Shown piece after piece: positions 34,030 to 45,405 of a DNA stretch of 64,000 nucleotides. How positions within the stretch are numbered: position 1 is the stretch's first letter; every line of letters starts with the position of its first letter. The DNA is taken from contig OX419759.1 in assembly GCA_948567375.1 (NCBI GenBank), forward strand, positions 5,672,744 through 5,736,743. The letters are read 5' to 3'. The stretch comes from Lunularia cruciata (Eukaryota > Streptophyta > Marchantiopsida > Lunulariales > Lunulariaceae). A program made the position numbers and the translations under genes. The notes below the pieces were generated by a model. It did no database searches and was not told the DNA's origin. It saw only the letters and a list, made by a program, of their open reading frames with translations.

Positions 34030-34560
34030 TTGCCTCCCAAACTTGACTTGATTATAAATCAAAAATCCAACCAAGAAACTATAGGATTCATGCTTGGCTA
34101 CCATATCCAAAACAGAGTTTGTGAATGGTAACAAGTGGTGATCTTTCATTATATTGGTATTGAGCTTCAAGAAGTCTTGGCAAATAGAATCTTACCAATC
34201 TTGTTTGTGGGTACAAATACAATAGGTTAGACCTACTTGCTACTAAGCACAATCAAAGTTGTCTCCACACTTCGGTACTTATTTATCTCACCCTTAATGA
34301 GCAATGAGTATTTCAGATTGAGATGATATTGTCTTTGCTTGACTAGTGCCGCACCATCCACCAGGTGGACTCAGTGCTCTCCAAATTGTTGAGGTATATT
34401 CAGGGCATTTGTTCTTTCTTCCAAGCAAAACCATCTTGGTATTCAATGAATAACACGTTAAAGGCTTCATATTCCTCCATGCTCATAAATTTGGAGATCC
34501 TTAATGATCTTTCTTTGGCCATTACCACTTCATAAAACTTGTCTAGATTGACTATTCCTT
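34030..34560 (-). pseudogene. Ty3/gypsy reverse-transcriptase fragment
   Basis: The minus strand reads FAWKKEQMP, then ALVKQRQYHLNLKYSLLI, GEINKYRSVE, PIVFVPTNKIGKI, KDHHLLPFTNSVLDMVA and YSFLVGF. This is the run-up and first blocks of a reverse transcriptase of the same general kind as family B. The catalytic Asp pair is not reached and phases change, so it is a fragment. Confidence 0.75.
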
Positions 34561-34960
34561 CCATCTAGCTTACTTTACTCACTCCCAAAAGTGCCAAATA
34601 TTCTCTAGATTTGGGGTTGATCACTTCTTTCTATCTCATGGTCAACTACTTCTTGGCTGAACAATGACTAAAAGCTTTGCCTATAAAATAAATGTGGAAT
34701 GATCATTTCTACTTTTCATAATGTTGTTATTGTCTTTAGACTTAGAGTACATATCAAATTTTCAATTGAGTATTTGCTTTTAGCCGACTTGCATCTTTGT
34801 TTCTTTAGCAATCAACCAAAGATGCTATTTAATCAGAAGCTGATGAGGAAATCCACAAAAGCTATCCTTAGAAGTCCATATCAATAGTAAATCATTGGGT
34901 AGTGTATTTTTGGAGTGAAGTAATTTAGAGCAAGCATTTGGATTTCTTGCTCTGGATTTG

Positions 34961-35568
34961 AATGTGATAGATTTTGAGATGATCAATGAGATGATGGTCA
35001 AGCAGGGGAAGAATAGTGGGGATTTGAGAGGGGATCCCTATGCTTGGAGTGAAGAGCATCCTCAACCCAATGCAAGCTCATCCAAGGCAATGATGATTGA
35101 TACCAAATTCTTGAACAAGAAGCTAACATAAGAAATCAAATCTAACTTCAGAGAATTGTGCAACCAAAACAATGGTTGGCGTATTCTCAATTGTAAAGAT
35201 CTGGCCTGCAAGGCAATAGTCAAAAAAATAATGAATTTGTATGTCACAAAGAGACAAATTACTTATGAAGAGTTGTGGTTTTCTTTGACAAGATGTACAA
35301 TGTGGAACTTGTGAATTGGGCTCACATGTTCTATCTACAAGCCCAAACCTATCACCAAGATTTTGTTGACAAAGGAAGAGCTACATACCTTGCTCCCTTC
35401 ATGATCCATTTTTACATAGGTCTCAATTTGCTGAGGTAGGAAGAACAAAGGAGGTTCCTTGGCCACTACCCACCCATGTGATACTTTGCTTCCCAACTTG
35501 AGGGGAAGTCAATGATTGAAGTAACTTCAGATGAGGGCAAAGAAGCAGCTTTGGAGGAAGACACCAAA

Positions 35569-35599
<31 letters not shown>

Positions 35600-36770
35600 A
35601 AGAAGAAGAAGAAGAAGAAGAAGAAGAAGAAGAAGAAGAAGAAGAGCAGTACAAGGATGCTCAATGTGCTCCCTGTCCAAAACCCTAGATGATGGAAGAA
35701 GATAAGAAAGAAGACAAAAAAGTGCAGGAGGGGACCACAAATACATTACCCAACCCCTCAACCCCAAGAGCAAATCCCCATACTTGGGAAAGAAATTCAC
35801 TTAACCAAAAGAGGAGAAGGAACTTTGGCCCAAAGTTCAAGAAGACATTTGGCCAAAAAAAAAGGAGGAGCCAATGAAGAGGAGGTCAATATTGAGGTAA
35901 GGGAGGATCAAGAACCAATAGAAGAAGAAGTGGAAGTCCTTTTTCGAAATAAGTAGGGAGGTGAAGAATAAGTAAGCCAACCCACAACCAGCTAAATTTC
36001 ATAGGAGGCATGCTTCATCATACATTTGATGGGGATAATTCTTCAATTGATAGAGCTCCTACTTCCACAATACCAAAAGGAGTGTCTAAAATTGTGTATT
36101 AATCACCTTGGTGCAAAATATGCACAAGGAGCTATACACGAAGAAGGAAAGGGAGGACAAGTTCCAAGAGGAAGTTCACAAGGCTTGAGACAGATTCAAG
36201 GAAGACACTAAGAAAGTGAACTCCTTGATACAAGATTATTTGCGGCAAGGAAGCAAAATGCCTTCCTTGTTTCTACATAGCAAGAGCATGAGAAGACATT
36301 TTAAGCAAATGAAGCTAAAATTAGGGAAGCTATGGATGAAGAAGAAATTAATATAGCTCATCTACAAAGATAAATTACAAGCTAGAGATGAGGAGGTGGA
36401 GAGACTTCAACATGAGATGAAAAATGTCAAGATGAGGCATACCACCGTAGATCTCCAAATGACCAAGTATTTTGAAAGAGGTAGCCTTGCTAGAGACTCA
36501 AGCAAAGGAGCTTGTATTGACCAAAGAGAAGGAGGAAGACCTAGAGCCAAAGCACCAAGAGTTTTGAGATAAATTTCAAAAGAAGTGCTTGCACTTAGAG
36601 GAGAAGAAGAAAGAGGGTATTGAACAAGTGGAAGAATTTTGGACCCAATTTGTGGAGCTACTAAGGAAGAAGCCAAAGGAAGGGGAACAAAGACCAAGAT
36701 GCACAAACTCAAACTACAAATTCAGCAGTTGAAAGGAGAGACCTACAAGGAAAAATGAATGGACTAGCTT
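34961..36770 (+). pseudogene. C3-encoded coiled-coil protein relic
   Basis: Plus-strand fragments include MINEMMVKQGKNSGDLRGDP, then VELVNWAHMFYLQAQTYHQD and APFMIHFYIGLNLL (the shared block), a Glu tract encoded by the GAA repeat at 35572-35646, and LQARDEEVERLQHEMKNVKM, a clear heptad pattern near 36380-36440. Stops and shifts are numerous. It supports the same domain order as C1 and C2 at greater divergence. Confidence 0.5.
35572..35646. repeat. (GAA)25 microsatellite
   Basis: An uninterrupted GAA run of 75 bases lies inside the C3 coding relic. In the sense frame it is poly-Glu next to a natural acidic stretch. On the other strand it yields meaningless poly-Leu or poly-Ser frames. Confidence 0.97.
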
Positions 36771-38137
36771 GCTCTTCACCTCCAAAGCCATACAAATAGG
36801 AAGTTCACTAAAGTCCACAACTCCTACCAAGGAAGTTCTTTGGTAGATCAAGGGCCAAGGATGCTCTTCACAATAGAGTGCAAAACCAAAGACACTTTGC
36901 TTGGTAGATCATGGGACTATAGTGTTAGACTAGCTTGGTCCCCAACATGTTTTCCAACAATTGTACATAGAAGCTAGTAGATACTTGCAAGATTTCCAAA
37001 CCCACACTCTTAGAAGGAGTTTGTTAGAAGAAAACCAAAGACTTTGGTCCTACATGAATTTTTGGGGATGAATGACCTTTGATTGTGTGCCACCTTCCCA
37101 GCCAAGTACCACTTTGGTGTGATACCCTATGAAGTACATTTATGATTCAAATGCATACTTTGGGAAACAACTAACACCTTCTCCTTATGCTTGTCAAAAG
37201 TTTGATTAGGTAGTTATAGTAGAATAAGATAGAAATTAAGGCCGTAATTAGTGTCACCATAGTAGTTAGGTTTAGTGAAGAACCCACTCAGTCATCAAAG
37301 ACCCTTTGGAGCAAAGTGGGGTAGCGGCAAGAAGTTGTATATAAGACTTCACCCAATAATTCTAGTCCACTTTTCCATGCAATTTTATATATGATCAAAA
37401 GTCAAGTCTAATCAATTTTTATTCACTTAGTATCTAGCTCCAAATGGCCCCTACACAAGTAGAGGTGCAAATCTTACAATAGAGATCAATCATTTGAATC
37501 TCAAGGAGAGGGTTTGCACTTGGATTTTGAAGGTGTAGAATGACATTGTGATAGATTTGATTTGTCTTAAGCACCACAAGTAACACAAAATAAAAAATTA
37601 GAGACACTAGATTGCTAGAAAGACTCATTTTACGGCATGCCTTTTGGGAAGGGTAGTACATGTCATCAAAGTTGAAGGCTTTGGGGTGAAGTGAACCATC
37701 ACCTTCAAGGTAACTTTGGTTACAACAAGTTTGAGAATGATCTAGAATCTTTTTGGTTTTTTGTAGAGTTCCATAATATCTGCCTTCACTCATGTACTAG
37801 GAGTGGTTTTGGCCCAAGGTTAAACAACACACAACAAACAATAATCAAATTTCACATTGTGACACTTTCCCTTCACTTTTAGTCAATTTTGAATTGTATC
37901 ATCAAGGGATAAACTTGTTCTTGTTATTTTACTATTAGTATGGTGACATTGGGTTGTTATAAGGTTACTTTTCTCTTCTTATTTGAACCTTTTCCTCTAT
38001 ATTGGTTAATCTTAAAAAAATTTCAAGACACACTTTATTAAGACCTAAAATAATATTTCATTACACTTATTAAATATAACTTGTCTTTCTTGTAGTAAAT
38101 TGTTTTTGGATGCAACCAAAGAAGAATAGTTGTGGAT

Positions 38138-38851
38138 CTAATATAATCTTCTAGGAATAAGAGATCCTAAGAGAAACACAAGCTTCACACTCAATACTTT
38201 GATGTCCCAAAGGAACACCTTGACTTTATTATATAGCAAAGAGAATTCACTCAAAGGAAGCTCCAACCTTGATCACATACATGGATAGAGTACTTGGTAA
38301 GAGCTCCACCCTTAGATTAGTTGCCTACATGTATGACATGTCGGTTGTAGTTCTATCTGGTTGGTAAAACAAGCTTTGACCAAAGAGTTCCTCTAGGGAT
38401 CTCATAATCATATGGGTGAGGTACCATTGGAAAGCTCTCAATGAGAAAAAATAGGGGGGGGGAGGGAAAACCAACCTCTTTTTTATCCAAGGGAGGATTC
38501 ACACATTTTTGAGGTCTAATTCATCCATTTAGGCTGCTGAAATAGTTTGACTATTTTTGGCTCTTGCTCTATTAGTAGAAGTACTCTCTTGGTGATACCT
38601 CTATCTGATCTACTTAGTCCATTATTCAAACATCCTTCCAAATGTTACCAAGCCAATTTTCACCTCTAGATAATATGTCTAGTTATTGGTATTACATTTT
38701 CAAGTTGTTTTTGGCTCTTACTCTATTTGTAGAAGTGCTCTTTCAGTGACACCTCTATTTAATCGACTTAGCATTTCATACCTAACATCCTTCCAAATAT
38801 TACCAAGTCAATTTTCACCTCTAGATAATACATCTAGCTATTGTTATTACA
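38138..38851 (-). repeat. Diverged solo LTR of the element A family
   Basis: On the minus strand it begins TGTAATAACAATAGC and contains the same two internal copies seen in A's LTR (GGTAATATTTGGAAGGATG and GGTAACATTTGGAAGGATG, each followed by an ATCACC/GTCACT and CTTCTAC segment). It continues through the TATATAATAAAG region (near 38230) to about 38138. No internal coding region flanks it, so it is a solo LTR, far older than the copy at 1.3-7.9 kb. Confidence 0.82.
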
Positions 38852-41019
38852 TCTAAGCTTGGAATCAACCAATAACTTTGCTTGTCTATTTTTTACCTTT
38901 AAAAAATAAAACAAATATGTGTAAATATATAAAAATAATCTTTTAGTATATATTTATATGCCCTCTAGACTAAGAATCCTATCCACTTATGATCATTAGG
39001 TTGAAATTTCTCTCGCTTTCCTCATTGTCTTCCAATATCTCTCTCTTTTCTTCAAGTGTATATTTTATCTTCTCTGTAAGTGTATTCAAAGTACTCTTTT
39101 TATCTTTCTCTTTATTGTTCTTCTCCACTTCTTTCTTTGAGGTGCACCAGCATTCATTTAATCTTTCCGTTTGGCTAAATTATTAGAATTCACTTTGGTC
39201 TAGTTTATTAGTCTTCACTCTTGAGTCAATTTATTACTCCTTTTGTTGGGTTGATCTCTTTATTGTCCCTTTGAGCAGTTCATTTTCCTCCCTCAAGCAT
39301 ATCTTTTGATCCTCTCTTCTCCAACTTTCACAAACTCCTAAGTCCTCTCTTTAGACACATCCATTAGTCCTTATTCTAAGAATTTCATTCTCTGCTCCTT
39401 TTAGTTATTTTCTTTTATCTTCCCTTTGCATCTTAATTCTCCTTGTAGAGTGATAACTCACTTCAAGCATTAGGAAAATCTCTTGCTCTTCTTCTATAAA
39501 CGATTACCACTCTTTGAGCCATGTACCTCTCCTTACATCCATGTTGATATATTTATCCTTTTTCTTAGTCCTCCAGTTGGGTAGATTTTCACCTTCTATT
39601 TTACCAAGTCTCAAAGAGAAAGCATACGTACCTTTGTAATAAATTGAAATCTGAGGAAGTGCAATAAGAGTCATAGTTTATACACTTAATATATTATCTT
39701 GGTGACTAGCTTTAAATTTTAGCAAATCTCCCTTAAACTAAGTGGTATATATTGATCTTGAAAAGACATTGGATTCAAAGTTAATAGACTAGACTGATCT
39801 ATAAAATGTAAAGATAAGATATATGAGTGATCTAAACCTGGGATAATTGTGAAGATTTTGTAATTAAGCAACAACAAATCAACTCATGGTATCAAATTGA
39901 AATCACCCATTAGCATCTCAAAACCTAGTTATGTTTCACTAAGAATGACATCTAATACCATTCATCCAATAGAGATTATGAACTCCACTGTCACAATGAA
40001 GATAGATAATTGCCACCTCAGCTCTAAATACAAGATTGAGTTCATTCCATCCGGAAAATTTTCCTTGAACTTCTTCCTCTCAAGAAGCACATGATCTAGA
40101 GAATTCCATCAACCAACTATCATTTTTATCCCTAGTCCAAAGCTTTACTCTCATTGATTAATTTGAATACCTACAAGAAGTTCAAAGTGATGTGATCTGC
40201 TTAGAACTACAAATTCCTTACTTAAGGATAGGTTGTGGTTGATTATTATCAGCTCTCCAAATTATATGATGTAAGGAATGATTTATATGAAGTTGTGTAT
40301 TTCTTCATATCAACACCATAGCCAATAATGGAACCACACAATCCAAATATATTTGTAGATTAAAGTGTTTATTGTGTTCTAGAAACTAACTTATGAACAT
40401 ATCTCTTAGACATAGATTCATTGATATTGTGTATTATTATACTAAAAGCAAGAGTTTTGGACTGTTGTACCAGCATGTGATACATGCCAAATTTTATAGT
40501 TTAGCTTCTGTATCATCCCTGAAGTTTGTAGACCAAACTCTCTCTCTCTATCTATCTCTCTCTTCACGAGAGAGTTTTATTTGCTCTTGACTTCTTCAAT
40601 ATTCAGTAGTTGTATCTTTGTCTTGTGGAGTTCCACATATCTTCGTACGTTCTAACATATAACTCTTTCTACAAATCTGTGATAGAAATATCATGTTGTG
40701 TGCATTACTTACTTTGGGTATTGGCTTGTATATTTCATTCCTTTTTTAGCATGATTAAGTTATTAGAATCTACCATTGACAAAGATTTCATATGAGAAAG
40801 AGATGCTTCAATTGAATTCTTATATTGTGGAACTTGATATCTCACTATAGCTTGGGTCATGTCTTATCTAATGATATAATCATTTCTCCTCTTGGAGATG
40901 GAATATAACACTTGATGGCTTTTGAATTTGAGGCATGTTCATCTACACAGTGCAAGTATCTCACTTGTTGTAGTTCCTTTAGATTACATATTGTAATTCA
41001 AACTCAAATTAGTTTGATT
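38852..41019. other. AT-rich stretch, no recognised feature
   Basis: Pyrimidine-rich DNA near 39000-39500 and a short CT microsatellite near 40540-40570. Open frames are all shorter than 70 codons and show no family signature. Confidence 0.45.
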
Positions 41020-41699
41020 TTTCAGTAAGTCAAGCAAGATGAAACTTTGATGATTATTATGGCAGTGCAACATGGACCAAGAAGGTGGAGAACCAAACTT
41101 CATAACATTCCTCCAAGGCTAAAACTCCAAGACTTAAGCCATTGTTCACTAGAGAATTAAATGAGAGATAGTTGTAAAAAAAAAATTTATGAGTATATCC
41201 ACATCTCTAGTTTATATATTTGTGAAATTATGATACTTAAAAGTGATTAATTATTACAAGAGTAACTCAATTTATTACAGCAAAAGTCATCTAAAGTCAA
41301 AATTCAAAGGAAATATTCAAACTCATAGAAATAATACACATAAGCAAATAGTTTTATCTTGGCCAAACACTAAGTCAAAGTTTTTTTTTCATATGGGTTA
41401 TCCTTAGACTATAGGAAAATTCATACCAAAAATGCTTATAAATTTACACTTTTTTTGTCAAAACTAGATATCTAGGAATAATACAAAGTAAATACACAAA
41501 CATCCAATTTAGTGGTGTTCACTATTTTAGGCTCATCTAAAATAAGACCAACTATATCTTGACTATGACTATTTCTAGCTAATCACAATCATGGTTAATT
41601 AGAAATTTAGTTAAAATTTATATAAATCGTATCTTCCAATTATTTGCAATACCAAACTAAAGATCGGAATAGAGCAAACATATACCAATGGATGTTACA
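41020..41699 (-). repeat. Diverged solo LTR of family B
   Basis: It matches the other family-B LTRs along its whole length (GCACCATGG-type start region, CTCCAAGGCTAAAACTCCAAGACT, GGGTTATCCTTAGACTATAGG, AATACCAAACTAAAGAT). Its right end ATGTTACA corresponds to the TGTAACA start on the minus strand. It is clearly older than the B1-B3 LTRs. The left edge is approximate and no target duplication is evident. Confidence 0.82.
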
Positions 41700-42119
41700 T
41701 ATCTGTCTCCCCACAAAAGTTTATCAAGATATCTCTCCAATAACCAAAGCTTGTTTGCTCATCTGTGAGATCTAATAATTTATTTTTGAAATCAACAATT
41801 TTCTTATAAGCTATTTTTTTTAGTAGGGCAGAGCAGTTTTCATTGAAGAGCTTTACATATATATTACTTAATTTGAGAAGAATCCAGAACTCTTTCCAAT
41901 CTATGCGTAGAGGCAAGGTTGTATACCTATAGTGAAAGTATTTTATTGAAGTTTTCGTGACCAAATATTATATATTGTTTCAAAATAGCCAACTCAATAT
42001 TGTTTAAGTTGCTAGCACACAAGGAAGGAAGGAAATAATCTAAGAATTGTAATATTGGGACCTAAAGAAACAATGAGAGAAGACCATGCAATGACCAATG
42101 AAATAAAGAGGTTCACATC
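41700..42119. other. Unassigned
   Basis: No gene or element recognised; base composition changes to CpG-richer DNA near 42120. Confidence 0.4.
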
Positions 42120-43166
42120 TTATTCGGGAGCCGTGCATCGTGCATTATAACCAGGAACGGCTTAATATGTTTCTCGGACGAGGAGTGTATGTTGCAACCA
42201 GGACGTGATTCAGTTTCATGTACTGTGGATGAACCTTGAACATTACGGAAGAGAATTGTACATTACGACCAAGAATGGTGATTCAACTCTTAGTTATTGT
42301 GAACGGCTGATTCTCTAGGAATTGACGAATCTAAAAGGTGACTGTGAAGTTGTGAACTATCTAAGTGACTGTGACTGTGAACTATCTAAGTCTGAGAACT
42401 TAGATAGTTCCTTACTGTACTGGTCGTTGTCAAATCGTCAGCAGTAAGGACCGCTTAGTCAAATCGCCAGTAGTCAGCGCCTGCTTTAACTTTGTTTGCT
42501 TGATTGCCCTGTTCCAAGATCTCTCATGTTTTCGGTATAATTCCTCTTATGCTTAGGCACCTGTTTTAATCTTTTTTTGATTGATTTCCCTGTTCTAGGA
42601 TCCCGCGTGTCTTTGAAATAATTCCTCATACCGAGAGCGTATGCTTTTGGCTTTTCACCTTCTGAAATATCCCCGCTCGGACGCTGTAGACATCCCTGTC
42701 TCGTGAGGTGAGCGATGCTGGAGAGGATGATTGGGAAAGGTATATGTATGCATGTACCCAGCGCTCAGTGTATATCGCCCGGTCCCTTCGGGAATGTGGT
42801 CATTTCTTCTTCTCAAGGCTGGGCTGGGCTGGGCTGTGCAGGCAGGAGGATGAACTTGAGGAGCGAGATCTTACAGCAGCAGGATGGAGAGAGGAGGAGA
42901 GGAGAGGCCAATGTGTCTCTGAGTGGGGCGAAGTAGAGAGAACAGTAGGGAGAGGCGAGAGAGACGGTGGAGTGCGAAGAGCCGAGGCGAAGTAGAAGTA
43001 TTAGGATCTGGTGTGTTGATCTACGTTTTGAAGGAGGCGGGCAACAGGCGAAGAAGGCTTATTTATTGGCTTCTGTGCCCCGTGAATATCAGCTCTTCCT
43101 AGCCTCCTAGCGCTCTGGTTTTTGGGGTTGTTTCGTGAGGTGGTTGCGAGAAAGAACAATTTCACA
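42120..43166 (+). promoter_or_regulatory. CpG-rich upstream region of the IFI6-like gene
   Basis: CG dinucleotides are frequent here and scarce in the flanking retroelements, as expected for unmethylated promoter DNA. Within it are a 13-bp hairpin (42379-42410), a GGGCT tandem run (about 42821-42838) and an AT-rich TTATTTATTGG at 43059-43069, about 100 bases before the ATG, that could act as a TATA box. A 95-codon frame at 42708-42995 is open but rich in Arg/Glu and lacks any motif; I treat it as chance or a leader. Confidence 0.5.
42379..42410. repeat. 13-bp inverted repeat
   Basis: Arms 42379-42391 and 42398-42410 are exact reverse complements with a 6-base loop. A direct copy of the left arm with its flanks stands about 28 bases upstream. 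Confidence 0.85.
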
Positions 43167-43592
43167 ATGGAAATAACAGGAATTGCACTTGTTGGTGCGG
43201 GAGCAACGATAATGGCAGCACCTGTGGTGATCCCGCTAGTTGTTACAGGCCTCGGGTTTTCAGCCGCGGGTATTGTTGCTGGCAGCTGGGCTGCGGGATT
43301 CATGGCCTCGTATGGAGGCATTGTAGGGGCTGGTACTGCCTGCGCAGTTATGCAGTCCATTGGTGCAGTCGGAATTGCGGCAGGAACTACCACCACTCTC
43401 ACGGGAGCTGCTGTTTCTGTTGCTGGGATAGGAGTTGGAGCAGGTCCTTCTGCCGTTGTTCACGGCCTCGCGGAAGCTGGCCTCTATGCAGCCTCCAGTG
43501 CGACTGCAGTAGCTGGAAGCGCAATCAATGCGACGGGGAGGGTTGTTGAAGGGCTGGGTGCGTGGTACTTGACGTATTGGAATGTTGGGTGA
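43167..43592 (+). CDS. IFI6/IFI27 (ISG12)-like small membrane protein
   Basis: The ATG at 43167 gives 141 residues rich in Gly, Ala and Val with three to four hydrophobic segments. The central run GFSAAGIVAGSWAAGFMAS (residues about 30-48), GGIVGAGTACAVMQSIGAVG (about 50-69) and the following Thr/Gly stretch fit the IFI6/IFI27 family signature (GF-x2-xGI-x-AGS-x-AA, then QS-x-GA). In animals these proteins sit in mitochondrial or endoplasmic reticulum membranes and influence cell death; the plant role is unknown to me. Four upstream codons in frame without an ATG decide the start. The frame has no stop or shift, is CpG-rich and lies in the only unmethylated-looking island. It ends at TGA 43590, but related coding-like sequence continues in the same frame. 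Confidence 0.8.
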   Translation: MEITGIALVGAGATIMAAPVVIPLVVTGLGFSAAGIVAGSWAAGFMASYGGIVGAGTACAVMQSIGAVGIAAGTTTTLTGAAVSVAGIGVGAGPSAVVHGLAEAGLYAASSATAVAGSAINATGRVVEGLGAWYLTYWNVG

Positions 43593-43616
43593 TTTAGCAG
43601 CCATTTCCGCTACTGA

Positions 43617-43733
43617 AACGGCGATGAAGCCACACCATCTGCTTTAACGCATACTGCTGGAGCTATTGGGATGTTTGGTGGTGCTGTACATGGGACCGTG
43701 GCTGCTCGCTATGGGGTTCCCGTAATTAAGTAG
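43617..43733 (+). other. In-frame coding-like continuation after the IFI6-like stop
   Basis: In the same phase as the gene, beyond TGA codons at 43590 and 43614, 38 codons are open. They read as a Gly/Ala-rich hydrophobic segment (HTAGAIGMFGGAVHG, then TVAARYGVPVIK) before TAG at 43731. It may be an old C-terminus cut off by stops, a spliced exon or readthrough sequence. Confidence 0.45.
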
Positions 43734-44392
43734 GTTTGTAGAATGGGTTATACAGAGATGCATGTGATAAGTAAACTTGTGAGAATGACCGGAAAGGTTC
43801 AAAGCTATGAACCAGTAGATTGTATTTACACGCAGCTTTAGCCCGTATCGTTTCAAGATCCAAAAGTCGATTTCGGTTTCAACTTGTCAATCATTTCCTC
43901 GATTCCCTAATGAAGCATAATACTTCATACTTCTATACTTCTTCTACTTCTACTTCTACTTCAGATTCGTTGAAAACAGCATGAACTTGCTATTTCCACA
44001 ATCCAAATGACCTTGTGATGAATGAAACTATTCGTGGTAATGACGGTTCAATGTCCCGGGCAAATTTGGGAAAGATAAGGAAACACTACGACGACCAGGG
44101 CTGAAATGTTCAGTTCGTAGTTGTGTAGGAGCCTAGCTCACGTGTGTGGATGGCATCGCCACTTGAGGGATTGTGATATCTTTATCGGAAGTTCGAGCTT
44201 TGTGTAGCAATTACGCGAACGTTCTTCGTCCTTCTTAGTTAGTTAAAATTGACTAATTGGTTCCGTTGTGCTGCGAGGTCAGTTTTTCGCCACCATTGCA
44301 CAAACACAATTCCATATTTATGTGTCAATATCTCACAATTTCTGGTGCTTTCTGTTACTTCTCTCAAATTACAGCTGCCAAAATCTGAAAGA
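43734..44392. other. 3' flank of the IFI6-like gene
   Basis: CpG-moderate DNA with a short TTCTAC repeat near 43940-43965. I see no further gene and cannot point to a reliable polyadenylation site. Confidence 0.35.
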
Positions 44393-44683
44393 TCAGAAGA
44401 ATTTCACATAGAACATTTTAAAACAATCAAATTCCCCTGGATTTGACAGGAAATAAATCGGGAACCCGACAGCACCGTCTTTGTCAACAATATAACGAGT
44501 ATCTACATAGAATGCTTTTACAATCTGATTCAGCAACCTCAAGTTCAGACTTTGACGACAAAACCACTCTGTAGGCTTTTGAGGAAGAAGAAATGAAAGA
44601 GCGTCAGCTGATTCTTGTTGCATACAGCTCGGAACATTTCCAGGACCTCGCCATGCAAAATTTTCTACCGCATCAGTTTATCA
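44393..44683 (-). CDS. Unrecognised open frame in the CpG-rich island
   Basis: The minus strand is open for about 97 codons. From an ATG at 44623 it gives 76 residues, including ALSFLLPQKPTEWFCRQSLN and NQIVKAFYVDTRYIVDKDG. Composition is protein-like and unlike the retroelement debris, but I recognise no family, and start, splicing and reality are all uncertain. It could be an exon fragment. Confidence 0.25.
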
Positions 44684-44795
44684 GAAAATTCATAGAGTAG
44701 CAAATCACTCACATTGTCTCAACCATGCTCCCAGTGACAGGATATTCCAGAATGCAGTCAACCAGGTGACTCAAGGTCTCAACCTTTGAGAAGTA

Positions 44796-45245
44796 TCGCA
44801 CTGTCTGATGATATCCTTCGTAATGTGTGTTTAATTTTGAGTACATATTATAACTTTGCTGGGAGTGAGGTTCACTCCACCTCCCAAAAGAAACGCTCCC
44901 GCGAGAAAACAGTCAGATTCACATGGTGATCAAAAGTCATTAATCTGTCGCACTGTCTGATGATATCCTTCATACTTCTTCTTTAATCTACGTGGCCAAT
45001 TTTATACACTTGGATGTTTATGGCCACCATTTATTATATACGCTTGCGTTACATGGGTAAACGACGATCAACTAGAGTTTTACGGCCCTGACCAGGATCA
45101 CTTAGACTTTGAGTGTTCACTCTTGAGTTCACTTTGAGTGTTCACATATTATACTATAAAACTTCGGTGAGAGTGAGGTTCACTCCACCTCCGAAATGAA
45201 ACTCTCCCGCGAGATCACAGTCGGATTCACAAGGTGGTCAATCTG
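44796..45245. repeat. Duplicated blocks downstream of the IFI6-like gene
   Basis: A block near 44867-44940 (GTGAGGTTCACTCCACCTCC, then CTCCCGCGAGA and CAGTC-GATTCACA) recurs at about 45168-45240. A separate 24-bp string (TCGCACTGTCTGATGATATCCTTC) occurs at 44796-44819 and exactly again at 44948-44971. The copies are in the same orientation. Confidence 0.85.
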
Positions 45246-45304
45246 CACGCAGCGTGTTACCCTAATCCACGGCCCTTCCGGATGTGAGAAGTGAATATGT
45301 TTAT

Positions 45305-45405
45305 AGTGAAGAAGGCGACCGCGTAGAAAAAACGAAGGATGGGAAGACCCCATCAAGGGAGAGAAAAAAATAGTAAAATGGGGCTAAGCCTCAAGCCCAA
45401 TATGT
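45305..45405 (-). repeat. Dispersed repeat resembling a LINE 3' tail
   Basis: On the minus strand this carries GAGGCTTAGCCCCATTTTA, a T-rich tract, CTCTCCCTTGATGGGGTCTTC and TTTTTTCTACGCGGTCG. The same series is seen on the plus strand at 49434-49525 right after the non-LTR element, and its first part at 51593-51615. Confidence 0.7.

Larger units (their letters stand above)
34900..37961 (+). mobile_element. Diverged family-C copy C3
   Basis: The 3' end (37840-37961) matches the last 100 bases of C1 and C2: a CACATTGTGACA-type segment, TTTTGAATTGTATC, ATAAACTTGTTC and an end GGGTTGTTATA for GGGTTGTCACA. Upstream, coding fragments at 35270-35470 and coiled-coil segments at 36380-36700 match the C protein. 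The 5' end is not clear, so the left limit is approximate. No target duplication could be assigned. Confidence 0.6.

Noticed and set aside
35423-35800. 125-codon minus-strand frame with a poly-Leu tract
   Set aside because: It is the antisense of the GAA repeat within the C3 coding relic; the sense strand explains the sequence better.
39889-39896. TGGTATCA as a primer-binding site of a copia-like element
   Set aside because: Only eight bases match and no LTR edge or gag follows.
42708-42995. 95-codon frame upstream of the IFI6-like gene as a separate gene
   Set aside because: Composition is Arg/Glu/Gly-rich, as expected from GAG/CGG-rich DNA. There is no motif and no splice or promoter evidence.
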